A model generated the notes under the pieces. It had not been told where the DNA came from, ran no database searches, and worked only from the letters and a program-made list of their open reading frames with translations. Both the position numbers and the translations under genes were made by a program. A DNA stretch of 28,713 nt from Ventricola sp036297385 (GTDB taxonomy: Bacteria; Bacillota; Clostridia; Christensenellales; Aristaeellaceae). The stretch is from NCBI GenBank assembly GCA_036297385.1, contig JAXJLD010000176.1, forward strand, positions 1 through 28,713. The letters are read 5' to 3'. Positions 1-7,492 of this stretch are shown here, piece after piece. How positions within the stretch are numbered: position 1 is the first letter of the stretch; each line of letters begins with the position of its first letter.

Positions 1-1
1 C

Positions 2-358
2 ATGGAGAACAACCTGACTTACACGAGGAACGGAGATTACCTGATTCCCGACCTGAGCCTGAGCGAGCAGCCGTCGAAGCCCCTGGGCAAGTACGGCAGG
101 ATGCGCAAAGCGTACCTGAAGGAACACCGGCCCATCCTCTACAACCAGCTGCTGATGAGCGAGAAGCTGTACCCACACCTGCTGGAAATCGACGAGACCG
201 CACAGAGCCGTCTGGAGCAGCTGATGCCCCAGCTGGCGGCGGCAGCGGGCGCGACGGAGCAGCTGAAAGCCAGCGACCCCATGAAGTGGGTGGGTCTGAT
301 GAACACCTGCAAGGCCCAGGCCGAGGAAATCCTGATGGCGGAGCTTATTCACAGCTGA
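2..358 (+). CDS. tnpV: TnpV-family transposon-encoded protein
   Basis: A 118-residue protein that I recognise as TnpV, an accessory protein of Tn4451-type mobilisable transposons and of many conjugative elements in Clostridia. Its biochemical role is not established. The recognisable core is the LGKYGRMRKAYLKEHRP segment (residues about 29-45) and the DPMKWVGLMNTCKAQAEEIL segment near the C-terminus. Its length fits the family, so it looks complete, with the ATG at the second base of the window; its ribosome binding site lies outside. Its last codons overlap, in another frame, a broken conjugative-element helicase fragment, so it sits at a rearrangement joint. Family assignment is fairly sure; the function is unknown. 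Confidence 0.8.
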   Translation: MENNLTYTRNGDYLIPDLSLSEQPSKPLGKYGRMRKAYLKEHRPILYNQLLMSEKLYPHLLEIDETAQSRLEQLMPQLAAAAGATEQLKASDPMKWVGLMNTCKAQAEEILMAELIHS

Positions 359-1419
359 GTTTCTTCCTCTCCGAAAACGAACAAATCCGAATCATAGACG
401 AAGCAGAGAATGTGAAAGCATCCTCTGCTTTTTCTTTTGCACAGGCTGACATCGACCATGTGCTGCGGCTGGGCGGCAACACGGACCGCCAGAGGGAGCG
501 TGTGGTTGCAGCCTTTGAAAAGCAGAAAACCACCGCCGAATTCGCAGACATTCTGAAAAATCTGTATCACGGCGGCAACGGGATCGGCAGCGTCACCGCA
601 TGGTATGCCGAGGACGGCATCCATCTTTCCCACGGCAAAACAGCCCGTTACGACAAGTCCGCCCAGGTCATTTCCTGGGAGAGCGCCGCCGAGCGTATCG
701 GCCAGCTTTTGCAGGATGGCCAGTTTGCCGCCAATGTGGAGCTGACCGAGGCGGCAGGCTATGAACGCTCCCTCCTTGCGGAAAAGTTCTGGAATCTGTA
801 CCACGATTTCAGCGAGGAAGCCAGAGAAGCCGGGTATCTGCCCAGCCTCGCAGGTAATCCGGGTCGTGGTTTCCCGGAGGAATCCGCATGGCTTGCCGAA
901 CAGCTGAACCGCCCGGAGTTTCGCCAGACCCTTGCGGAAGAAAACGCCGCCTTCTGGACGGCCTACCAGCAGGACCGGGAGTTGCTGCGCTTCCACTACC
1001 ACAAACCGAGAGAGATTTGGGAAAACCTGAAAGACCTGTCCCTGCCCCGCACTGCCTTTACCTCTCAGCTGATGGAAGTACCTGCGGTCAAGCAGTTCAT
1101 CACAGAGGACGAGATCGACGCAGCCATGACCAGAGGCAGCGGATTTGAAAGTGGTAAAGGCCGGATTTTCACCTTTTTCCAGAACCCCCATACGGACAAA
1201 GAAAAGGTGGATTTTCTCAAGAATGAGTACGGCACTGGCGGCCACTCTCACGCCCTGTCCGGCGCTGGGGGCAGCTGGGAAGATCACGATGGAAAAGGTC
1301 TGCACTACAAAAAGGATGGCTGCCCGGATGTGCATTTCACATGGGAGAAAGTCGCCAAGCGGATTACCGATCTGATTCAAAAGGGCCGCTATCTCACCGA
1401 ACAGGAACAGGCGGAGTAA
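352..1419 (+). pseudogene. Internal fragment of a conjugative-element helicase/DNA methylase
   Basis: About 355 codons with no start of their own. They begin at QLSFF, directly at the tnpV stop codon, and end at a stop after a YLTEQEQAE segment. I recognise the text as the middle of the very large (over 2000 residues) SNF2/DEAD helicase plus N6-adenine methylase protein carried by Tn1549-like conjugative elements; here neither the helicase nor the methylase motifs are present. The fragment holds two related repeats of about 95 residues (about nt 445-723 and 1108-1395). Each runs from an (D/E)ID start through an (L/F)LKN-(L/E)Y-G-GG motif and a G-H/L-Y/SHGK-like strand to a W-(E/S)-x-(V/A)A-R-I helix. 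In-frame ATGs exist, but none has a convincing ribosome binding site. I read it as a remnant truncated at both ends. Confidence 0.7.
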
Positions 1420-1497
1420 GGGACGATTTTTCATCCCCTCGTGTATATTATGAGGAAAATCGCAAAAAGGGTGCTGATGGCATGACAAGCCCATTTC

Positions 1498-1510
1498 AAA
1501 AAACATGACA
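1498..1510 (+). repeat. AAAAAACATGACA motif, first of three copies
   Basis: The 13-mer AAAAAACATGACA occurs at 1498-1510, 1615-1627 and 2222-2234, always in intergenic DNA on the same strand around the XRE regulator gene. A shorter CATGACA lies at 1481-1487. The copies are exact. Their role is unknown: they could be operator sites for the neighbouring regulator or debris of element rearrangement. Confidence 0.5.
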
Positions 1511-1595
1511 AGGCGTTTCAGCGCAAAACAGCGTAAAATCTTGGATGAATACGGCGAAAAAATCAGCCGTTGTTCTATATTTTGTCACAAACGTA

Positions 1596-1604
1596 TGGTA
1601 TAAT
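1596..1604 (+). promoter_or_regulatory. Extended -10 promoter upstream of the XRE gene
   Basis: TGGTATAAT is a perfect TATAAT preceded by an extended TGn element. No good -35 lies at 16-18 bp, although TTGTCA occurs too close (1582-1587). It would give a leader of about 100 nt before the XRE regulator at 1715. Confidence 0.55.
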
Positions 1605-1714
1605 AGAGGAAATAAAAAAACATGACACTCAAAGTAAACATTTATGGCGAATCGCTGTCTGTGGGGAAGCATTCTCACTGTAACTGATATACAATATTTA
1701 CGGAGGTGATCACT

Positions 1715-2209
1715 ATGGATCAAATTAAAATCGGAAAGTTCATTGCTTCACTCCGTAAACAAGCGGATTTAACCCAAGAGCAACTGGGCGAAAAACTTGG
1801 TGTAACCAATAAGACTATTTCTCGTTGGGAGAATGGAAATTATATGCCGGACATAGAAATGCTGCAACTGCTTGCAATGGAATTTCATGTCAATATCAAC
1901 GAGATATTAGCCGGGGAAAGAATGTCTGATGCTGAGTTCCGAAAAAAAGCTGACGAAAACATTATTGCAGTTTCTAAAAGCAGTGCCTTTTCATTTGAAG
2001 AGAAAAAGGCATATTTCAAGAAGAAGTGGCGCAAAGAACATATAGCACTGTTTGTTCTTTTAGGTATCATCCTTTTGTTGTCCGTACTTCTGCCAATTCT
2101 CTTTGGACGAATAGAATTTATTGGATTGGCGCCGCTTGTAGGATTGATTGAGTATGGGTATCAAAACAATAAAATGATGATCTATGTAGAACACAATTTA
2201 TATGATTAG
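1715..2209 (+). CDS. XRE-family regulator with C-terminal membrane segment
   Basis: A 164-residue protein. Residues 5-62 form a Cro/CI-type helix-turn-helix (LTQEQLGEKLGVTNKTISRW), which would bind a DNA operator. A charged linker rich in Lys and Glu follows (70-108), then one or two hydrophobic segments (about 110-131 and 135-148), so the protein may be anchored in the membrane with its DNA-binding domain in the cytoplasm. The ATG at 1715 is chosen over the GTG at 1706 because GGAGGTG (1702-1708) sits at the right distance. Gene 1 of a co-oriented five-gene group reaching 6184; the next gene starts 41 nt downstream. This HTH-plus-membrane design is common among clostridial regulators beside transporters or element genes. 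Its target and signal are unknown. Confidence 0.8.
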   Translation: MDQIKIGKFIASLRKQADLTQEQLGEKLGVTNKTISRWENGNYMPDIEMLQLLAMEFHVNINEILAGERMSDAEFRKKADENIIAVSKSSAFSFEEKKAYFKKKWRKEHIALFVLLGIILLLSVLLPILFGRIEFIGLAPLVGLIEYGYQNNKMMIYVEHNLYD

Positions 2210-2250
2210 TCCGACTACAAGAAAAAACATGACAGATTGGAGGTAGGCAC

Positions 2251-3360
2251 ATGAGCATCCTTAATCAAAATCTGCTGACACTTGATTTTTGGCAGGACAC
2301 GGTAACATACGGCAAGCAGACCGTCCCCATCGGCACGATTGGCTGTGCCGCACTCAATATCACCGATGAACAGATCGCAAAACTAACAACGCTTTGCCAG
2401 CCATTGACCGAAGTAATTCTCATGCTCGGTACGGGCAATGTGGATGTATCTGTGTTCCCCGCGGCAGAGAAAGCTCTGTGGAAGATTATCTGCTTTTTGC
2501 AGAAAACAAAGCCGTTCTCGTTTCTGGACTTAGCAACGGACGAAAAAGAACTGCACCGGCTCTTTGACGAGGAACACATAGAAAATATCGTTGCTTACAT
2601 CAAAGCATTGCAGGAGATCGGCGCAGCAGCTTCTTTTGATGATAAATACCGTCACGCTGTAGGTGTTTTGAAGCTGATACAGGGAATGTCTCAGCTTGGA
2701 AACACGCTGAAAATATTCAAGGGCGGCATGATTGACTTTGCCCACAAACTCCATGACAGCCAGCGCACACCGGACGGATATGCCGCTACTTTTGCCGAGC
2801 ATTTTCCCAAAGACGAAACATTATCTCCCGACAATTCAATGTGGATGCAGTTGACCAACACTACGATGCAATATGTGTCCGCTGTCATGCCGGAGAAAAC
2901 AATTCCACAGCTTGTGAAGCGTATGCACTACGTTTCTTTTGTGGGTATGTTCCGTTCCGATTTGTTTGAGGGATTGTGTGTCGGTCATGCACCGAGGAAA
3001 TGTCCCATCTGCGGCAGATGGTTTCTGACCACCGATGCAAGGCAGACCAAATACTGCGGAGGACTTGCGCCGGGGGACAAGCTCGGACGCACATGCCGTC
3101 AGATCGGCAATCTCAAAGGCAGAGAACAGCGAGAGCTTGCGGACGATCATCCGATTAAGGCGATTTACACACGCCGCATGAACACGATTACGCAGTATCT
3201 CCACCGTGGCACTCTGGATGAGCAGACAGCCGCTGTGATGAAAGAGCTTGCGAAAGATAAATTGGAACGTGCGATTTTTGATGTTGCCTACGCCAAAGGC
3301 AATTATGAAAAAGAAATGGAGCAGACGGCGCTGCTGAATGAAGCAAAGAGAAAAACTTGA
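2251..3360 (+). CDS. DUF6076 family protein with CxxC zinc site
   Basis: A 369-residue protein resembling the DUF6076 family, found mainly in integrative elements of gut Clostridia; its function is not known. The N-terminal 240 residues are mostly helical without recognisable motifs. The C-terminal part has a four-cysteine site C251-x2-C254-x14-C269-x12-C282 (CPICGRWF, then a YCGG, then GRTCR). This is the arrangement of a treble-clef or CGNR-like zinc finger and suggests RNA or DNA binding. A basic helical tail (LKGREQRE onward) follows. The start ATG has TTGGAGG upstream. It stops 16 nt before the first alpha/beta hydrolase, consistent with cotranscription. GC content is visibly higher than in the two hydrolases that follow, suggesting a different source. 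Confidence 0.65.
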   Translation: MSILNQNLLTLDFWQDTVTYGKQTVPIGTIGCAALNITDEQIAKLTTLCQPLTEVILMLGTGNVDVSVFPAAEKALWKIICFLQKTKPFSFLDLATDEKELHRLFDEEHIENIVAYIKALQEIGAAASFDDKYRHAVGVLKLIQGMSQLGNTLKIFKGGMIDFAHKLHDSQRTPDGYAATFAEHFPKDETLSPDNSMWMQLTNTTMQYVSAVMPEKTIPQLVKRMHYVSFVGMFRSDLFEGLCVGHAPRKCPICGRWFLTTDARQTKYCGGLAPGDKLGRTCRQIGNLKGREQRELADDHPIKAIYTRRMNTITQYLHRGTLDEQTAAVMKELAKDKLERAIFDVAYAKGNYEKEMEQTALLNEAKRKT

Positions 3361-3376
3361 ATATGGAGAAACAATT

Positions 3377-4186
3377 ATGTTCTATAATGCAAAAGAGAAA
3401 AAGTTGAATCTGTATAATACGCAAATTGACACTATTTCTTTCGGAAGCGGCAAGAAAAAGCTGATTATGATTCAAGGACTGAACACCCGTGGCATTAAGG
3501 GTGCTTCCGTATCACTTGCATATATGTATCGTCTTTTTGCCAAAGAGTACACGGTGTATTTGTTTGATCGCAGACCGGATGTTCCTGAGGGTATGACAGT
3601 ACGAGATATGGCTTCGGATGTTGCTGTAGCGATGGATACATTGGGAATTACGAATGCTGATATATTTGGTGTTTCACAGGGTGGAATGATTGCACAGTAC
3701 CTCGCCATTGATCGTCCCGACTTGGTAAACAAATTGGTGCTTGCCGTCACGCTGTCCAAGAACAATCCTGTTGTCGAATCGACAATCGAGAAATGGATTG
3801 CATTGACTGAACAAGGAAATATGAAAGAGCTTGTGGAAGATATGGCAATCCGTATGTATTCCGATGCCTATGTAAAGCGATATAAACCGTTTATGCCGTT
3901 GCTGACTGTCATGCAAAAACCGAAAGATGTTAATCGTTTTATAAAATTGGCAAGAGCTTGTCTTACTTGTAATGCTTTTGAGGAATTACACAAAATTCAA
4001 TGTCCTGTCTTTGTAATCGGTGGTCAACAGGATAAAGTGGTTAGTGGTATAGCTTCGAGCGAAATTGCAGAGAAGCTCGGTTGCGAAATATATATGTATG
4101 AGAAGTTTGGGCACGCCGCATATGAAGAAGCCAGGGACTTCAACGACAGGGTATATGCCTTTTTGACCGGCAAGGAGAACAGTTAA
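3377..4186 (+). CDS. Alpha/beta hydrolase
   Basis: A 269-residue alpha/beta-hydrolase fold protein. The nucleophile elbow GVSQGG puts the catalytic serine at residue 100. A GGQQDKVV strand-loop near residue 225 should provide the acid, and FGHAAYEE near the C-terminus the catalytic histidine. The lid region (about 125-190) is helical. The start at 3377 is preferred because GGAG (3365-3368) lies 8 nt upstream; earlier in-frame codons would overlap the DUF6076 gene. The next hydrolase begins one base after its stop, so the two are translationally coupled. The substrate cannot be read from the sequence; relatives include esterases, lactonases and haloperoxidase-like enzymes. AT-rich codon use differs from the DUF6076 and sigma-like neighbours. 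Confidence 0.8.
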   Translation: MFYNAKEKKLNLYNTQIDTISFGSGKKKLIMIQGLNTRGIKGASVSLAYMYRLFAKEYTVYLFDRRPDVPEGMTVRDMASDVAVAMDTLGITNADIFGVSQGGMIAQYLAIDRPDLVNKLVLAVTLSKNNPVVESTIEKWIALTEQGNMKELVEDMAIRMYSDAYVKRYKPFMPLLTVMQKPKDVNRFIKLARACLTCNAFEELHKIQCPVFVIGGQQDKVVSGIASSEIAEKLGCEIYMYEKFGHAAYEEARDFNDRVYAFLTGKENS

Positions 4187-4187
4187 T

Positions 4188-4922
4188 ATGAACGTACTTG
4201 AATACGGAAAAGAGAATCAACAGACAATTATGCTTTTGCATGGCGGCGGTTTATCTTGGTGGAATTATAGCGAAGCTGCTGAATTGCTGAAAGACAGATA
4301 CCACGTCATTCTCCCAATTCTGGATGGTCATGCAGGAAGTTCTCGGAACTTTACCAGTATTGAAGATAACGCAGAAGCTCTATTGCAATACATAGATGAA
4401 CATTGGGGAGGACATATTTTTCTGATAGGCGGTTTGTCTTTGGGTGGACAAGTTTTGGTTGAAATGTTGGCACAGCGTCCGTCCTTTTGCGAATATGCCA
4501 TTATCGAGAGTGCCTGTGTTATACCCTCAAAGCTTACGAATACTTTGATAAAGCCGATGTTTGATATGAGTTTCGGACTTATCAAAAAAAAGTGGTTTGC
4601 TAAACTGCAATTCAAGTCGCTGAAAATCAAGTCAGATTTGTTCGCTGATTATTTTGAGGATACCTGTAAAATATCTAAGCAGGATATGATCGCATTTATG
4701 AAAGCCAATACAAGCTATTCCTGTAAAGAAGAAATCAGCAGGACTACAGCAAAAGTAACCGTTGTTGTCGGCGCAAGAGAGCAATCCAATATGATTTCGT
4801 CAGCCCGAAAGCTGCATCAAATGATACCGGGCAGCACACTGTTCATCAAAGATAAGCTGTATCATGGCGAGTATTCTATCAATCATCCTGCGGAATACGC
4901 CGAATACATCAATAGCTTATAA
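4188..4922 (+). CDS. Alpha/beta hydrolase, second of a tandem pair
   Basis: A 244-residue alpha/beta-hydrolase. The oxyanion-hole motif LLHGGG is at residues 16-21, the nucleophile elbow GLSLGG puts serine at residue 84, and a histidine at about 226 (LYHGEY) is the likely third triad member. It begins one base after the stop of the preceding hydrolase. The two differ enough in sequence not to be a recent duplication, so they probably act on different substrates or as a pair. Its lid region is Lys- and Phe-rich (about 120-150). It sits 35 nt before the sigma-like gene. Substrate unknown. Confidence 0.8.
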   Translation: MNVLEYGKENQQTIMLLHGGGLSWWNYSEAAELLKDRYHVILPILDGHAGSSRNFTSIEDNAEALLQYIDEHWGGHIFLIGGLSLGGQVLVEMLAQRPSFCEYAIIESACVIPSKLTNTLIKPMFDMSFGLIKKKWFAKLQFKSLKIKSDLFADYFEDTCKISKQDMIAFMKANTSYSCKEEISRTTAKVTVVVGAREQSNMISSARKLHQMIPGSTLFIKDKLYHGEYSINHPAEYAEYINSL

Positions 4923-4957
4923 GAATATTCAGAATTTACTGAGAGGAGGTGCGCCTA

Positions 4958-6184
4958 ATGTCCGAAGAACGCTTCTGGAATACCGATGAATATGTCAACA
5001 CAGCGAAATTTACTGTGCAGGACGGAGCTATGACCATGCGACAGGCAGGGCGCATCTTCCTTCTTGATCCTGCGCCGCCCAAGGTGGAGGACATCAATAA
5101 TTACATCATTTCCGCTGTCCGTGAAAATGATCTGAATTACTTTACATACTTTCTCCATCACTACGAGCCAAGGCTGAACAAGCGAGTGTACCGCTTTCTG
5201 CTGACCGAGGGCATTGACAGATATGACCCTCTGCGTTTTCTGGATTACAAGTTCAGTTGTGTTCTTGCCATGTTGGAGTGTTTGCCGAATTACGCTCCCG
5301 ACAAGGGCGCAGACTTTCTGACCTATGCCCATTACTTCATCGGCAACGCACTTCTGGATTGCCGCCGACAGGAAGAAGTCGGCTCATTCAAATCGCTGGA
5401 CGAATACAAAGCCGCCCGTGGCATTGCATGGCTTTACAACAATTCCGGCAAGAGCGCAAAGGAAGTCATTGCTGAATGCGCAGACGAGCAGAACTGCACC
5501 GAAGAAACTGCCGCCGAGTATCTGACCCTTGCAAGGCAGAACCGCAGCCGTGTTCCGTTCTATTCGACCATGCAGGACGAGGACAGCGAGGAAACGGGCG
5601 AGGATGTTACCCGTGACGATAGCTGGAACTATGCGGATATTCTCTGGAACGGTGTTCGTGCCGATGCGGTGCAAGCAGCCTTTGACAAGCTAAGCCGAAA
5701 GGAAAAGTTCTTCCTTGAAAAGAGAAACGCTATCTGTATGAATTGCGGACGGGTGATGCCTTGGGACGAGCGTTATTCCTTTGAACAGCTTGCCACCGCT
5801 TACGAGTACAGCACCACCAGCGGCGCAGAGCGAGCTTACAAAAAGATCGTGGACAAGCTGACAGGACTATTGGTGGATGCCGGTGTTCTCGGTGTGGTGG
5901 AATTGAAGCTGACCGACAAAAACAAAAAAATCGCCGCCGCTGCATACGAGTACAAAGCAGTACATCGGTATGCCAACAACGACGATGAATGGGGCGAAAT
6001 CCGTTTTGACTTTTCTGCCGGAACTGCCGAGATCGTAAAACCGGCAGACGGGGATATGAGCAGAACGAATATCTTTGCCAAAATCGCAATCCGCAAAATT
6101 CTGGAGTTTTCCATAAACGAGCTGCCGAAGAAATTGACGATTCCCTTTGAGTTGGAAATGGAGAAAGTACGATGCGAGGGTTAG
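4958..6184 (+). CDS. Sigma-70-like protein of the mobile island
   Basis: A 408-residue protein that reads like a divergent sigma-70 factor. Residues about 55-140 resemble region 2 (NYFTYFLHHYEPRLNK, then a DKGADFLTYAHYFIGNALLDCRR segment matching the KGxxFxTYAxxxIRxAI pattern). Residues about 145-215 resemble region 3, ending in an acidic DEDSEETGED stretch, and about 225-300 resemble region 4 with a helix-turn-helix-like YSFEQLATAYEYSTTSGAERAY. A CMNC pair interrupts region 4. The roughly 110 C-terminal residues match nothing I know. Start ATG 4958 has AGGAGGT just upstream (4944-4950); the earlier GTG is part of that site. It is the last gene of the co-oriented group. If active, it would recruit RNA polymerase to element promoters. 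Assignment is by pattern, not by search. Confidence 0.55.
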   Translation: MSEERFWNTDEYVNTAKFTVQDGAMTMRQAGRIFLLDPAPPKVEDINNYIISAVRENDLNYFTYFLHHYEPRLNKRVYRFLLTEGIDRYDPLRFLDYKFSCVLAMLECLPNYAPDKGADFLTYAHYFIGNALLDCRRQEEVGSFKSLDEYKAARGIAWLYNNSGKSAKEVIAECADEQNCTEETAAEYLTLARQNRSRVPFYSTMQDEDSEETGEDVTRDDSWNYADILWNGVRADAVQAAFDKLSRKEKFFLEKRNAICMNCGRVMPWDERYSFEQLATAYEYSTTSGAERAYKKIVDKLTGLLVDAGVLGVVELKLTDKNKKIAAAAYEYKAVHRYANNDDEWGEIRFDFSAGTAEIVKPADGDMSRTNIFAKIAIRKILEFSINELPKKLTIPFELEMEKVRCEG

Positions 6185-6576
6185 TCGCTGCGGCGGGTTT
6201 TTATATACCTCTTGCGCCCCCGTTGACATCGAAAATCTTTCCGCATGGCTACAAGATTTCCAATGCCAACTACACCCGAACAGCCGGATTTTGCTCATGG
6301 CAAATTCCTTGTCTTTTGTAGCTTTCAGCCCACAAAATCCGCCTGTTCTGCTGCCGCTTGAAACTGTCTGTCCGGTACGGTGACAGCCCCTTTCCAGCGT
6401 CAGCGGTCGCAAAAGGTATAACACACTAGACTTTCCAAGGAAAATCGTGTGCCAACAGGGATGCTGCTCGCCCCTATTGGAAACCCAGAGCCAAGGGATT
6501 TCACCCCTCTGGACACCTCATATATTTTCCTCGAAAACGGTACCCAAACTGTAAAAATGCAGTTTGATACATTTCC
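6185..6576. other. Gene-free stretch after the sigma-like gene
   Basis: No credible coding region. Short open frames occur on both strands (for example 6449-6667 plus, and the upstream part of a minus frame ending near 6424), but they lack ribosome binding sites and family signatures. The stretch has mixed GC, unlike the AT-rich ABC operon to the right, and may be conserved element backbone or the decayed remains of a gene. Confidence 0.4.
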
Positions 6577-6634
6577 TCAGAAAATACAAACAGGATTATT
6601 TTCTGAACCAATGCATCAGAAAATAATCCTGTTT
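6577..6634 (+). repeat. Two mutually exclusive hairpins
   Basis: A perfect 19 bp inverted repeat, AAACAGGATTATTTTCTGA (6588-6606) and its complement (6616-6634), encloses a 9 nt loop. A third copy of the inner motif, TCAGAAAAT at 6577-6585, can instead pair with 6598-6606 (9 bp stem). The two hairpins share one arm and cannot form together. No T-run follows, so this is not a standard terminator. It lies 87 bp upstream of the ABC operon -10. Confidence 0.65.
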
Positions 6635-6695
6635 CGATGCTGCGGCTCAAGCAGGAGAACCGAATAGACATCGGAAATGACCGAACAGACAGGAA

Positions 6696-6726
6696 TCAAC
6701 ATTTCTCCATTTTCGTTTGCTATAAT
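6696..6726 (+). promoter_or_regulatory. Promoter of the ABC exporter operon
   Basis: A perfect TATAAT is at 6721-6726. The best -35 is weak (TCAACA, 6696-6701, 19 bp spacer). The long spacer and weak -35 suggest an activator-dependent promoter, possibly served by the LytTR or MerR regulator encoded nearby. The leader to the ATG at 6761 is short and contains TGGAGG. Confidence 0.5.
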
Positions 6727-6760
6727 AATACCAGCAAAAACAAAATGGAGGATAACACAT

Positions 6761-7492
6761 ATGCAAGCGATTAAAACCATGGAGCTTGTTAAGCGATACA
6801 AAAATCTTACTGCCGTGGACAAGCTTCATTTAGAAATTCAGCAGGGTGAATTATTCTCTCTGCTGGGTGTGAACGGTGCAGGAAAGACCACTGCCATCAA
6901 AATGCTTTCCTGTCTGACCATTCCTACTGAGGGTGATGCCATGGTGGGCGGCTACAGCATTACCAAAGAGCCGGAGCAGGTAAAGCGGCTGATCGGTGTA
7001 TCGCCACAGGAAACGGCAGTTGCGCCGAACCTTTCCGTGAAAGAAAATCTGGAGCTGATCTGTGGCATTCACGGTTTTTCCAAAGAAAAAACGGAAGCAA
7101 AGATTGGAGAGCTTTCTCGGCAATTTTCCTTGGATACCGTTTTGAAGAGAAAAGCTGGTAAGTTATCCGGCGGTTGGCAGCGCCGTGTCAGCATCGCCAT
7201 GGCACTGATTGGTGAACCGCAAATTCTATTTTTGGACGAACCTACCCTTGGCTTGGATGTCATTGCAAGGCACGAACTTTGGGAAGCAATTTGTTCGCTG
7301 AAAGGCAAAGTAACAATCATTCTGACCACACATTACATGGAAGAAGCCGAGGCTCTTTCTGACCGCATTGGCATTATGAAAAGCGGCAGACTTCTTGCAG
7401 TAGGAACGGTAGCAGAACTGAACGCAATAGCTGGAACAAACGATTTTGAAACAGCGTTCGTTTCTATTGTGAAGGAGGATGCTGCGGTATGA
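6761..7492 (+). CDS. ABC transporter ATP-binding protein
   Basis: A 243-residue nucleotide-binding subunit that powers an ABC-2 type exporter. All motifs are visible: Walker A GVNGAGKT (36-43), Q-loop Q83 (SPQE), signature LSGGW (135-139, with W in place of the usual Q), Walker B ILFLDE (155-160) and H-loop H191 (TTHYMEE). This subfamily (CcmA/DrrA-like) exports drugs, lipids or peptides. The start at 6761 has TGGAGG 8 nt upstream, and the -10 box at 6721 rules out the earlier frame-open ATG. The permease begins within its last codon (ATGA overlap at 7489-7492), so the two subunits are made together. The substrate cannot be told; the LytTR/DUF3021 neighbours suggest peptide stress or antimicrobial export. 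Confidence 0.92.
   Translation: MQAIKTMELVKRYKNLTAVDKLHLEIQQGELFSLLGVNGAGKTTAIKMLSCLTIPTEGDAMVGGYSITKEPEQVKRLIGVSPQETAVAPNLSVKENLELICGIHGFSKEKTEAKIGELSRQFSLDTVLKRKAGKLSGGWQRRVSIAMALIGEPQILFLDEPTLGLDVIARHELWEAICSLKGKVTIILTTHYMEEAEALSDRIGIMKSGRLLAVGTVAELNAIAGTNDFETAFVSIVKEDAAV

Noticed and set aside
349..1506. A 385-codon minus-strand frame opposite the helicase fragment
   Set aside because: Antisense of a recognisable protein sequence; low-complexity composition and no start signal.
1622..1687. A 21-codon frame after the extended -10 promoter
   Set aside because: The only purine-rich site lies at or before the expected transcription start, so translation is doubtful. Kept only as part of the repeat observation.
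6449..6667. A 72-codon plus-strand frame (MPTGMLLAPIGNPEP...) before the ABC operon
   Set aside because: No ribosome binding site, and it runs through the 19 bp inverted repeat and towards the promoter. More likely chance or the remains of a gene.
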